DNA of 64,000 nt from the NCBI RefSeq assembly GCF_004352915.1, contig NZ_SJSY01000064.1:62001-126000 (forward strand), read 5' to 3'. Position 1 is the first letter of the stretch. The number at the start of each line of letters is the position of its first letter. This stretch comes from Flavobacterium zhairuonense. GTDB lineage: Bacteria > Bacteroidota > Bacteroidia > Flavobacteriales > Flavobacteriaceae. Positions 9,025 through 16,929 of the stretch are shown here, one piece after another. Below the pieces are notes generated by a model that ran no database searches, was not told where the DNA came from, and saw only the letters and a list, made by a program, of their open reading frames with translations. A program made the translations under genes and the position numbers.

Positions 9025-9498
9025 TTAGTTCAAATGTGCACGAAGCATCCAAGCCATTTTTTCGTGATTTTCTACGAGACCTGTGATAAAATCACTTGTA
9101 CCTGCATCTTGAAGTTCATTGGCAATACTGTTGATGTTTTCGCGCAAATAGATTATGATGCTTTCATGATCCAAAAGCAATTCTTTAATAAAACCATTGG
9201 CATCATTTTTCTCTTGTAATTCTTCTGTAAGATGTGTCAATGCTAAGAAATCTTTTAGCGTTGCAGGTGTATAATGTCCTAAAGATCGAATTCTTTCAGC
9301 AACTGTATCGACAATTTCGTCAATGGCATCATATTGCTGTTCAAAGAAAAGATGTTTGTTATAAAAATCTGGACCTTCAACATTCCAGTGTGCTCTTTTT
9401 GTTTTGGTATAAAGAACAAATTCGTCTGCAAGAATTTTAATTAATACCTCAACAACTGCTGAGATGCTTTCTTGTTTGATTCCGATGTTTGTTTTCAT
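9025..9498 (-). CDS. dps: Dps-family ferritin-like DNA-protection protein
   Basis: This miniferritin oxidises and stores iron and protects DNA during starvation or peroxide stress. The intersubunit ferroxidase ligands can be read with canonical spacing: H37 in the RAHWNVEGP motif, H49, D64 and E68. The 157-residue length is normal and there is no signal peptide. It lies 5 nt upstream of the DUF1275 gene. The 204-nt region upstream holds a MITE-like inverted-repeat element but no clear -7 element, so its promoter is uncertain. Its place among detoxification genes fits an oxidative-stress role. Confidence 0.92.
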   Translation of the reverse strand: MKTNIGIKQESISAVVEVLIKILADEFVLYTKTKRAHWNVEGPDFYNKHLFFEQQYDAIDEIVDTVAERIRSLGHYTPATLKDFLALTHLTEELQEKNDANGFIKELLLDHESIIIYLRENINSIANELQDAGTSDFITGLVENHEKMAWMLRAHLN

Positions 9499-9550
9499 TT
9501 TAAATTTGGTTTAGTAAATAATATTTTATGAATAATTCCAAAATATGTTA

Positions 9551-9682
9551 AACACATAGAGACATAGTTTTCTTTGGTTTTGAAAAGAATGAAAAAAGAA
9601 ACTAGTTTCTAAAACATAGCTATGTTCATTTATACAAGTGAAACGCCTTTGTGCGCATCAAAAAGCTATGTTTCTATGTGTT
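9551..9682. repeat. MITE-like intergenic inverted-repeat element, copy A
   Basis: A 132-bp element is bounded by 17-bp terminal inverted repeats (9551-9567 and 9666-9682, one mismatch). It contains the palindrome AGAAACTAGTTTCT at 9597-9610 and the block AAGTGAAACGCC at 9637-9648. Copy B at 16770-16904 carries the same parts in inverted orientation. It has no coding capacity. It could fold into a long hairpin in RNA or be a non-autonomous transposable element. I could not define a target-site duplication. Confidence 0.75.
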
Positions 9683-9702
9683 AGAATATTTATGTGTTAA
9701 AA

Positions 9703-10137
9703 TTAATTGTTTATGAATGTCAATAAATAATAATCAAGTGAATAAGTTCCTGCGCCAAGTGCAAGAAGTAATAATAGTGATAAAGTGTACATGTAAGGAA
9801 CGTCGCGCACTTCGAGGGAATCATTTTTATGAACCACAAAATAGCCAATTGCTGTTACTCCAATTGTAGGTAAAACAGCCAATCTTGTCCCGAGTCCGAG
9901 CATAATGAAAAACGGAATTATGGTATCTGAAAACGTCGCCACTAATCCATTTAGTTTTTCAGGCAAATGCAACGGATTTGGAACATGTTCTTTTTGTCCG
10001 TTTTCAACTCTGAATTTCTTCATTCCGTGTACTCTGAAAAGCTCAACAGCAAGGAGAATTCTAAAAATCAAGAGCGCTCCATTATTGAAGGACGATCCCA
10101 AATCGGAATACAGGATTTGTTTGATAATTTCAATCAT
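9703..10137 (-). CDS. DoxX-family membrane protein
   Basis: A small four-helix membrane protein of the DoxX family (145 residues from the start chosen here). Helices are visible around the RILLAVELFR, FFIMLGLGTRL, GVTAIGYFVV and LLLLLALGAG segments. I use the internal ATG at 10137 (MIEIIKQIL), because the longer frame from 10185 would overlap the amidohydrolase stop at 10149. DoxX relatives such as Bacillus CatD and MhqP sit next to ring-cleaving dioxygenases in quinone or catechol resistance loci. Here it follows the amidohydrolase by 11 nt. The biochemical function is unknown. Confidence 0.8.
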   Translation of the reverse strand: MIEIIKQILYSDLGSSFNNGALLIFRILLAVELFRVHGMKKFRVENGQKEHVPNPLHLPEKLNGLVATFSDTIIPFFIMLGLGTRLAVLPTIGVTAIGYFVVHKNDSLEVRDVPYMYTLSLLLLLALGAGTYSLDYYLLTFINN

Positions 10138-10148
10138 TTCATTTAGAT

Positions 10149-12035
10149 TTAAAAAGCAAAACAGGAGCAACCTAATGCACCCCAAAATGCATGATAATTA
10201 TTAACAGGAACATTGCTCATTCGGGCCGCGTCGTGATTATGTGCGTGAACACCACAACTTCCACTGCAACTGTGAATTTGTGCCGTCAATTTTGGTTTTG
10301 AAGATGCTTTTGCATTTTTTTCAATTGCGTTTTGCAGGCTGCTTCTCACTGGATAGCCATTGTAAATATTTGTTGGCGACCAATCTGGCAAAATCGGAAT
10401 ATGAGGAGGCGAGAAGGACGAAAAATCGCCATTAGCATAGACGATTTTTCCATCTACAATGGTCAAATCAGATTCGATTTTTTTGATTTCTTCATCTTCA
10501 ACGGTAAAATAGTCACGATCTAAAACGGTTAAATCAGCAAACATTCCCACTTTGATATCTCCTTTTTTGGTTTGTTCTTGCGAAAACCAAGCACTTCCTC
10601 TCGTATATAATTCTAAAGCAGTTTGTCTGCTTAATCTTGTTTCATTGTACAATTGTAAGCCACCAACAGTTTTTCCAGCCGTCATCCAATACATTGAAAC
10701 CCAAGGATTATAACTGCTCACACGTGTAGCATCTGAGCCTGCGCCTACAGGAACTTCCATTTCAAGCATTTTTTTGATTGGAGGCGTATTTTCAGCAGCT
10801 TTTGCTCCATAACGATCTGTAAAATATTCGCCTTGGTACGCCATTCTGCTTTGTACAGCAATACCGCCTCCTAAAGCTTTTACACGTTCGATGTTTCTTT
10901 CATCGATGGTTTCGGCATGATCAAAAATCCAAGGAAGTCCGTTGAAAGGAATTTCTCTGTTGATCTTTTCAAAAACATTTAAAAACCTTGTAATGCTCTC
11001 GTTGTATGTAGCATGAAGTCGAAATGGCCAACGATTTTCTACCAAAAGGCGAACAACTTTTTCCAGTTCAGCTTCCATATTTTCAGGAAGATCGGGTCTT
11101 GGTTGAAGAAAATCCTCAAAATCGGCAGCAGAGAAAACCAACATTTCTCCAGCTCCATTGTGGCGATACATATCATTTCCTTGATATAATTTTACCGTGT
11201 CAATCCAATCTGAGAAATCTTCAAATTCATGCTTGGGTTTTTGAGTAAAAAGATTGTAAGCAATTCTTATGGTCAATTGTTTCTTTTCATTCAATTCGTT
11301 AACGACTTTGTAATCGTCAGGAAAATTCTGAAATCCGCCACCGGCATCTATAACACTTGTAATTCCAAAACGATTCAATTCTTTCATATAATGACGAGTC
11401 GAATTGATTTGGTGTTCGTAGGAAAGCGTTGGGCCTTTTGCCAAAGTCGAATACAAAATCATTGCATTTGGCGTCGCAATTATAAGTCCAGTTGGCTCGC
11501 CGTTTGAATCACGCTCAATATGTCCACCCGGAGGTGCTGGCGTATTTTTGTTGTAGCCAACTGCTTTTAGAGCTGCTCGATTCATAAAGGCTCGATCATA
11601 CAAATGCAGAATAAAAACTGGTGTATCAGGCGCAATTGCATTAATTTCTTCCAAAGTAGGCATTCTACGCTCAGCAAATTGAAATTCAGACCAACCGCCA
11701 ACGACGCGAACCCATTGCGGATTTGGAGTACGATCGACTTGTTCTTTCAACATTCGAAGCGCATCTGCTAAGGAAGGAACACCATCCCAGCGCAATTCTA
11801 AATTATAATTCAAGCCACCACGAATAAGGTGAATATGCGAATCGTTGATTCCGGGAACGACTCTCTTATTCTGAAGATCAATTATTTTAGTTTCTTCAGA
11901 AGAAAAACTCATAACCTCGCTATCATTTCCAACAGCAATAAATTTTCCGTCTTTGATTGCAACTGCTGTAACATTTGGAGTTCCTGGATTGAAACTATGA
12001 ATTTTTCCGTTGAATAAAATTAAATCTGCTTTCAT
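10149..12035 (-). CDS. YtcJ-like amidohydrolase with Cys/His-rich C-terminal tail
   Basis: A cytosolic metal-dependent amidohydrolase (628 residues, no signal peptide) of the YtcJ/imidazolonepropionase-like group. The N-terminal beta-sandwich edge is followed by the HxH metal motif (H67, H69 in NDSHIH). IFDHAETI and AGSDATRVSS match the later TIM-barrel metal ligands. Beyond the catalytic fold the last ~55 residues form an unusual tail with H588, C590, C594, H597, H599, H601 and a terminal GCSC (C623, C625), which looks like a metal-binding site. The secreted paralogue at 19562-21325 lacks this tail. It is probably cotranscribed with the DoxX gene. Confidence 0.8.
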   Translation of the reverse strand: MKADLILFNGKIHSFNPGTPNVTAVAIKDGKFIAVGNDSEVMSFSSEETKIIDLQNKRVVPGINDSHIHLIRGGLNYNLELRWDGVPSLADALRMLKEQVDRTPNPQWVRVVGGWSEFQFAERRMPTLEEINAIAPDTPVFILHLYDRAFMNRAALKAVGYNKNTPAPPGGHIERDSNGEPTGLIIATPNAMILYSTLAKGPTLSYEHQINSTRHYMKELNRFGITSVIDAGGGFQNFPDDYKVVNELNEKKQLTIRIAYNLFTQKPKHEFEDFSDWIDTVKLYQGNDMYRHNGAGEMLVFSAADFEDFLQPRPDLPENMEAELEKVVRLLVENRWPFRLHATYNESITRFLNVFEKINREIPFNGLPWIFDHAETIDERNIERVKALGGGIAVQSRMAYQGEYFTDRYGAKAAENTPPIKKMLEMEVPVGAGSDATRVSSYNPWVSMYWMTAGKTVGGLQLYNETRLSRQTALELYTRGSAWFSQEQTKKGDIKVGMFADLTVLDRDYFTVEDEEIKKIESDLTIVDGKIVYANGDFSSFSPPHIPILPDWSPTNIYNGYPVRSSLQNAIEKNAKASSKPKLTAQIHSCSGSCGVHAHNHDAARMSNVPVNNYHAFWGALGCSCFAF

Positions 12036-12096
12036 AAATTAATTGATTAGAGTTGTGCTTAGGATAGGTTCTAAATATTGTAAATGGATTTACTGA

Positions 12097-12729
12097 TTAG
12101 TGTTTCAGCATTTTGTGTGCGTATTGAATTCCTATACCATATGAACCTCCATATTTTTTCATTAAAGAAGTTACAGGACCATAAGTTTCTTGACGAGCCC
12201 AGTCTCTTTGAAGCTCTAATAAATATTGGATAGCAGTGATTGGAATTGCACCAGCTTGTATCATTCTTTCCACAGCACGTTCGTGAGCTTCTTTGCTTAC
12301 ATCACCACAGGCATCTGTAATTACATATACTTGGTAACCTTCCTCGATTGCTGATAAAACTGGGCCAACGATACAAACACTCGTCCATAATCCTGCAAGA
12401 ACTAATTTTTGTTTTTTCTTTGCTACAATGGCTTTATAAGCATTTTCATCTTCCCAGGTATTCATTGTTGTACGGTCGATATATCCTGAAGTTGCAATTG
12501 GATAAAATTCTTCTACTTCTGGAAAAACGGGTCCTGAAAAACTTTCTTCTGCAACAGTTGTTACAATTGTACTTACATTGAAAATTTTTGATGCTCCTGC
12601 AACAATTGCAACATTAGTACGTAATTCGTGCACAGGAAGATTGCTTGTAGCAAATGCCATTTGTCCTTCAAAATCGATTAATACTAAAGCGTGGTTGTCT
12701 GGGGTCAATAAGTTAACTGATGGTTTCAT
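12097..12729 (-). CDS. Isochorismatase-family (YcaC-like) hydrolase
   Basis: A 210-residue cysteine hydrolase with the isochorismatase fold. The N-terminal strand ALVLIDFEGQ supplies the catalytic aspartate. LAGLWTSVCIVGP carries the nucleophilic cysteine in the usual T-x-x-C context near residue 118. The tail AIQYLLELQRDWARQETY is typical of the YcaC-like branch, whose physiological substrates are mostly unknown. It lies in a run of same-strand genes from the haloperoxidase (13208) to DoxX (9703) with gaps of about 60-100 nt and no visible promoter of its own. Confidence 0.8.
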   Translation of the reverse strand: MKPSVNLLTPDNHALVLIDFEGQMAFATSNLPVHELRTNVAIVAGASKIFNVSTIVTTVAEESFSGPVFPEVEEFYPIATSGYIDRTTMNTWEDENAYKAIVAKKKQKLVLAGLWTSVCIVGPVLSAIEEGYQVYVITDACGDVSKEAHERAVERMIQAGAIPITAIQYLLELQRDWARQETYGPVTSLMKKYGGSYGIGIQYAHKMLKH

Positions 12730-12826
12730 ATGGTTTATTTTTAAGATTTATAATTAGTTAAGCCAATGAAAGGCGAAACTTTTAATAGGTTATTAAAGAA
12801 TTCGTCTTTTGAAAAGACATTTTTAG

Positions 12827-13147
12827 TTATTGATGTACTGAAAGTTTTCTAATCATTTCAGTTGAAACACTGTCGGCATAAGTTCCGAAAGCACTTGTTA
12901 GAACACCTTTCAAATTATGGATTTCAGATATAATGCCGTACACAATATCTTCGTCTGCGGGATTACTGTCGCCTTCAAATCGGAATAAATATTCAATTTT
13001 GAATTCTTCCGGCGACAAGCTTTGTTTCGTAGTGTTGCAACGAATACAATCTGAATCAATATTGAAATCGGCTGTAAAACCTTGAGTATTCAGCCATTGT
13101 AAAGCTTCAGTAACTGTGTCGAAAGAGGGTTGTTGAAAAAAACTCAT
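12827..13147 (-). CDS. Conserved small protein of unknown function
   Basis: A 106-residue acidic protein without signal peptide or membrane segment. It begins with a helix (FDTVTEALQWLNTQGF), then a strand carrying DSDCIRC with two cysteines. It ends with GIISEIHNLKGVLTSAFGTYADS, which looks like a small alpha/beta regulatory fold. Similar Bacteroidota proteins are sometimes labelled phosphoribosylpyrophosphate synthetase, a name I cannot support because no PRPP-binding loop is present. It sits between the haloperoxidase and isochorismatase-type genes. The gap to the former contains a terminator-like hairpin, so its expression may depend on read-through. Confidence 0.55.
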   Translation of the reverse strand: MSFFQQPSFDTVTEALQWLNTQGFTADFNIDSDCIRCNTTKQSLSPEEFKIEYLFRFEGDSNPADEDIVYGIISEIHNLKGVLTSAFGTYADSVSTEMIRKLSVHQ

Positions 13148-13161
13148 AGTGTGATAAGATT

Positions 13162-13200
13162 AAAACTGCCTGTATAAACAGACCTTTTGCAGGCAGTTTT
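13162..13200 (-). terminator. Rho-independent terminator/attenuator after the haloperoxidase gene
   Basis: An 11-bp perfect stem (13162-13172 with 13190-13200) reads into a T-run on the minus strand immediately after the stop of the 13208-14023 gene. No promoter is visible for the following small gene, so it may act as a partial terminator within the operon. Confidence 0.7.
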
Positions 13201-13207
13201 GATTGAT

Positions 13208-14023
13208 TTATTTGATGAAATCCAGAATATCGTTATTGATTGTTTCTGCATTTATAGTTGGCATTCCGTGTGAGAATCCTGGGTATGAAATCAATTTTCC
13301 GTTTTTCAATAATTTTGCTGATTTTGGTGCTTGATGAAAAGGAACAATTTGATCATCTTCTCCGTGTAATACAAGAACCGGAATATCTAAACTTTGAAGG
13401 TCTTCTCTAAAATCTGTTTCAGAGAAAGCTTTAATTCCTTCATGGTGCGCCCAAACAGATCCCATCATTCCTTGACGCCACCAATTTTGTTTGATTCCTT
13501 CTTGAACGGTTTGTCCTTCACGATTCCATCCGTAAAAAGCTATTGGGAAGTCATAAAAAAACTGTGCTCTATTAGCAGCTGTACCGTTTCTGATTTGATC
13601 AAAAATTGACAAGGGTACACCTTCAGGATTTGATTCGCTTTGAACCATAATTGGTGGTACTGCACTAATAATTACTGCTTTTGCAATACGTCCTTTTCCG
13701 TATTTTGCAGCATAACGAATTACTTCGCCACCTCCAGTTGAATGCCCAACGTGAATTGCATCTTTCAAATCAAGAGCAGCGGTTAATTCAGCAATATCAG
13801 ATGCGTAAGTATCCATGTTGTTTCCTTCAGAAGTTTGGCTAGAACGGCCATGTCCTCTGCGATCGTGTGCAATAACTCTGTAACCTTTTTTTAGGAAAAA
13901 CATCATTTGTGCATCCCAATCATCGCTTGATAAAGGCCAACCGTGGTGAAAAACAATTGGTTGTCCCGTTCCCCAATCTTTATAATAAATTTCTGTTCCG
14001 TCTTTTACTGTAAATGTGCTCAT
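13208..14023 (-). CDS. Cofactor-free haloperoxidase-type alpha/beta hydrolase
   Basis: This is a 271-residue alpha/beta hydrolase of the non-haem chloroperoxidase/perhydrolase group. The oxyanion segment HHGWPLSSDDW is at 26-36 and HDRRGHGRS is at 53-61. The nucleophile elbow GHSTGGGE puts the serine at 95. LHGEDDQIVPF carries the acid and FSHGMPT the histidine near the C-terminus. Family members are esterases that can also form peracids, and the natural role here is unknown. It has its own terminator and the best copy of the shared dyad-plus-TAnnTTTG promoter, which ties it to the dioxygenase and carboxylesterase operons. Confidence 0.85.
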   Translation of the reverse strand: MSTFTVKDGTEIYYKDWGTGQPIVFHHGWPLSSDDWDAQMMFFLKKGYRVIAHDRRGHGRSSQTSEGNNMDTYASDIAELTAALDLKDAIHVGHSTGGGEVIRYAAKYGKGRIAKAVIISAVPPIMVQSESNPEGVPLSIFDQIRNGTAANRAQFFYDFPIAFYGWNREGQTVQEGIKQNWWRQGMMGSVWAHHEGIKAFSETDFREDLQSLDIPVLVLHGEDDQIVPFHQAPKSAKLLKNGKLISYPGFSHGMPTINAETINNDILDFIK

Positions 14024-14509
14024 GATTTTTGATTTTAAGATTAATAATTTTTTGTTATTTTATTTGTATAGATTATTTATTTCAATTTTTTAATATTAAT
14101 ACTGTGTAATCATTAGAATAATACTGTTTCTGATGCAAATATATTATGGTCTTATAGGTGTATCGATTAATCTAGATTAAGAAGTAAAAAATACTGCTCA
14201 TTTTAGTATTAGATTTCGCTTATAAGACCATATTTGACAGTCTTCATCTGTGTCATTTTATAATTTGTGCCAGAATGCCAAACAATAGCCAATTAGTGTG
14301 CCTTAATTCTTAAAACCTTTACTGGTAAGGGTTTTTGTGTTTTCGGCTATTATTTTAGTAGCGATATATCGTTAATTTATGCAACGAAATAATATTATGG
14401 CGTTTTTTGAAGCTTAGTTATTTTTATCACGGGCTTTTCTGTTTTTTTGCGTTTCTTTGCCCCATTAAATCTTGCGTTAAGATTTAAGCTCGAGTAAGAA
14501 TAAGAATCA
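14024..14509. other. Divergent intergenic region with box 3 and a CGATATATCG palindrome
   Basis: This 486-nt region separates the haloperoxidase gene (minus) from the MFS gene (plus). It holds box 3 at 14136-14180 and the palindrome CGATATATCG at 14362-14371, the latter shared with the 1582-1595 palindrome. It also contains several GCCA-rich segments around 14270-14290. I see no ORF worth reporting and no convincing promoter for the MFS gene. Confidence 0.5.
14136..14180 (-). promoter_or_regulatory. Promoter with shared 14-bp dyad (box 3, perfect palindrome)
   Basis: On the minus strand a TATATTTG -7 element (14136-14143) is preceded by exactly 23 nt and the perfect palindrome TTAATCTAGATTAA (14167-14180). 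The region beyond the dyad repeats the ATACTGC-containing stretch seen at box 1. The predicted start site is about 110 nt upstream of the haloperoxidase ATG. Confidence 0.72.
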
Positions 14510-15700
14510 ATGTCAAATAATAAAAAATCCATTTATACAGTTCAGTTTATGCTGCTTTGTATGAGCTCGCTTTTATTTTCCTCCAGTTTCAATATGATCA
14601 TACCAGAACTTCCGAATTACCTTAGTAGTTTGGGAGGAGCTGAATATAAAGGACTTATTATCTCGCTATTTACTCTTACAGCAGGATTATCGCGACCCTT
14701 CAGCGGGAAATTGACAGATAAATGGGGGCGTGTTCCGGTTATGGCGGTTGGTTCTGTGGTTTGTTTGATTTGTGGTTTTTTGTATCCCATATTAAGTTCG
14801 GTTTCTGGTTTTCTTTTTTTGCGTTTAGTGCATGGTTTTTCAACTGGATTTAAGCCAACAGCGACATCTGCTTATGTTTCAGATATTATTCCGCAAGAAC
14901 GTTGGGGAGAGGGGCTGGGCATGCATGGTTTATGCTTTAGTATCGGCGGCGCACTTGGGCCAGCATTGGGCGGCATGGTGGCTAATGCTTACGGAATTGA
15001 TGCGATGTTTTACAGTTCTTCATTTCTTGCTTTTTTGTCTATTGTGATTGTGATTAACATGAAGGAAACCTTAGAGACTAAAGAAAAACTTCATAAATCG
15101 ATGTTTTTTCTCAGCCGTACCGATATTATCGATGTTGGTGCACTTCCCGCGGGCATCATTACATTTTTTTCTTATTCAGCTTACGGATTAATTCTGACTT
15201 TGATTCCGGATTGGAGTGAACATCTTGGAACAGAAAATAAAGGCGTATTTTTTACTGCTTTTACTGTTGCATCAGTTCTTGTGCGTTTTGGAGCGGGAAA
15301 AGTTTCAGACCGATATGGAAGAACAAATGTTTTACTCGTGGGGTTAATTATTACGTCCTTTGCAATTTATACCATCAGCGAGGGCAGAGATGTGACAATG
15401 CTGTTGATAGGTGCCGGAATTTATGGAATGGGGACAGGCATTTTATCACCAGCCATAAACGCATGGACAATTGATTTGAGCAAGCCACAACAGAAGGGAA
15501 AAGCTATTGCAACGATGTACATTTCAATGGAACTAGGTATAGGCTTAGGTGCACTCGTGGGGGGAAGTTATTACCAAGATCAGATTATGAGAATACCACA
15601 GATATTAAAAATTGATATTTTGATGCTAGTGCTGGCGATTCTATATTTAGTGTATTGGAAAAGAAAGAAAAATAGTCGAGCGGCTAAATCGCTTACATAA
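14510..15700 (+). CDS. Major facilitator superfamily transporter
   Basis: A 396-residue integral membrane protein with about 12 transmembrane helices. The MFS signature loop between helices 2 and 3 is visible as GKLTDKWGRVPVM (about residues 65-77), and its half-repeat counterpart is GKVSDRYGRTNVL in the second half. GGALGPALGG in helix 5 resembles the antiporter motif of drug-efflux MFS proteins, which favours export. The substrate is unknown. It is transcribed divergently from the haloperoxidase gene and has its own terminator, so it stands alone. Confidence 0.85.
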   Translation: MSNNKKSIYTVQFMLLCMSSLLFSSSFNMIIPELPNYLSSLGGAEYKGLIISLFTLTAGLSRPFSGKLTDKWGRVPVMAVGSVVCLICGFLYPILSSVSGFLFLRLVHGFSTGFKPTATSAYVSDIIPQERWGEGLGMHGLCFSIGGALGPALGGMVANAYGIDAMFYSSSFLAFLSIVIVINMKETLETKEKLHKSMFFLSRTDIIDVGALPAGIITFFSYSAYGLILTLIPDWSEHLGTENKGVFFTAFTVASVLVRFGAGKVSDRYGRTNVLLVGLIITSFAIYTISEGRDVTMLLIGAGIYGMGTGILSPAINAWTIDLSKPQQKGKAIATMYISMELGIGLGALVGGSYYQDQIMRIPQILKIDILMLVLAILYLVYWKRKKNSRAAKSLT

Positions 15701-15711
15701 TTTAGATTTTG

Positions 15712-15741
15712 AAAACCTGCAAAATTCTTTGCAGGTTTTTT
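15712..15741 (+). terminator. Rho-independent terminator of the MFS gene
   Basis: A 9-bp stem, AAAACCTGC with GCAGGTTTT, closes a 10-nt loop and is followed by Ts, 12 nt after the MFS stop. The gene on the other side is convergent, and the A/T-flanked arms would allow some termination in both directions. Confidence 0.8.
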
Positions 15742-15769
15742 GTTTTCTAAATGTTTATTCAAAAAGATG

Positions 15770-16720
15770 TTATTCTCTAATTGATGTTTTATCCTGAAGT
15801 GTCATTTTAGCAATTTCGTCTTTTCTTTTAAAACTTACGCCATTGTGTTTTTTCATATAATCCAGCAATTCTGAAACTGTTTTTACCATTTGTGGCGTTC
15901 CGCCAATTCGGTCGTGAAAACTGATAGACATTTGTCTGCGTTTGAACTCGCTTTCTGCGTAGAGTTGGTCAAATTCTGCTTTAACTTGATTGAAGAATTG
16001 ATCAGTAGAGAAGTTTTTGCCTTCTACTAAAACAATATCATTACAGCGAATTGTGTATGGAACAACAACAAAATCTTTTTTATTGGCTTGAATTATAAAA
16101 GGTTCGTCTCGGCTTAAATCGTCTATGTGATACGTAAAACCTAGTTCTTGCAGAATTTTGATTGTATTTTCTCCGCGTCTGAGCCAATTGGCATTGTATC
16201 CAACAGCCGTAAAACTTGTTACATTTTTTATGGCATCGACACCGTCTTTGATAAACTTTTTTTCTTCTTCGTAAGACATCGCATATTCTGAACTCCAGTT
16301 CATTCCATGCGCCGCCGCTTCATGTCCGCGTTGCACAATTTCTTTGGCAAGCGTAGGATTTTTTAAGACTGCAGAGCCTACCATATGGGAGGTAACTTTT
16401 ATGCCGTGTTTGTCCCAGTTGTCCAACATTCTCGGAATTCCTTCTTTATACCCATATTGATACCAAGTCTCAGCTGGCAAATCGCGATATCCTTTCTGCA
16501 TGTTTGGAGGAAACGGACTTTCTGCATTTTCAGGTTGTCCGCCTGCTTCAAACTGCATTGAAACTGAAACGACTAATCTCGATCCATCTAACCATTTTTT
16601 TTGTATTTCAGAATCCATTTTTTCTTCTTTTATTGGGTTCGAAAATGCATCAACAGGATTTGCCATTACTGCAGCGCCAGTTAAACCCGCCATTTTTATA
16701 AAGCTTCTTCTTGTTGTCAT
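15770..16720 (-). CDS. Tat-exported polysaccharide deacetylase (PuuE-like)
   Basis: A 316-residue polysaccharide-deacetylase fold protein with an N-terminal twin-arginine signal (RRSFIK, residues 4-9, then a hydrophobic stretch). Tat export implies that it folds, probably with its metal, before secretion. The body resembles the PuuE/allantoinase-like branch: EGIPRMLDNWDKHGIKVTSH, QRGHEAAAHG with the conserved histidines, and SFHDRIGG near the C-terminus. The substrate could be an N-acyl or ureide group on a small molecule as well as a sugar. It is the last gene of the minus-strand run from 23190, separated from the porin gene by MITE-like copy B. Confidence 0.75.
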   Translation of the reverse strand: MTTRRSFIKMAGLTGAAVMANPVDAFSNPIKEEKMDSEIQKKWLDGSRLVVSVSMQFEAGGQPENAESPFPPNMQKGYRDLPAETWYQYGYKEGIPRMLDNWDKHGIKVTSHMVGSAVLKNPTLAKEIVQRGHEAAAHGMNWSSEYAMSYEEEKKFIKDGVDAIKNVTSFTAVGYNANWLRRGENTIKILQELGFTYHIDDLSRDEPFIIQANKKDFVVVPYTIRCNDIVLVEGKNFSTDQFFNQVKAEFDQLYAESEFKRRQMSISFHDRIGGTPQMVKTVSELLDYMKKHNGVSFKRKDEIAKMTLQDKTSIRE

Positions 16721-16769
16721 TTTTTTGATATTTAGAAATTATCATTTTCTCTTTGTGCGGTAAGTTTTT

Positions 16770-16904
16770 AACACATAGAAACATAGATATACTTTTTAGA
16801 AAAAGGCGTTTCACTTAATTTAAATAAACATAGCTCTATGTGTTAGAAACTAGTTTCTTTCAATATTCTTTACCAAAATTTAAAAATCTATGTTTCTATG
16901 TGTT
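16770..16904. repeat. MITE-like intergenic inverted-repeat element, copy B
   Basis: A 135-bp element is bounded by perfect 17-bp inverted repeats at 16770-16786 and 16888-16904. It carries the palindrome AGAAACTAGTTTCT (16845-16858) and GGCGTTTCACTT (16805-16816), all matching copy A at 9551-9682 in inverted orientation. It sits between two same-strand genes and could also act as a processing or stability hairpin in their shared transcript. Confidence 0.75.
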
Positions 16905-16929
16905 TGAAAAATCTATCAATGATTTAAAC

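Noticed and set aside
9020..9052. Longer N-terminus for the DUF1275 protein
   Set aside because: It would start inside dps, and the extra residues do not look like a membrane-protein start. The ATG at 9019 fits better.
14277..14292. Sigma-54 promoter (GG-N10-GC) on the minus strand upstream of the haloperoxidase gene
   Set aside because: The GG-N10-GC spacing is right, but the -12 part reads TGGC where TTGC is expected. The start would be about 240 nt from the ATG, and a better TAnnTTTG promoter lies closer.
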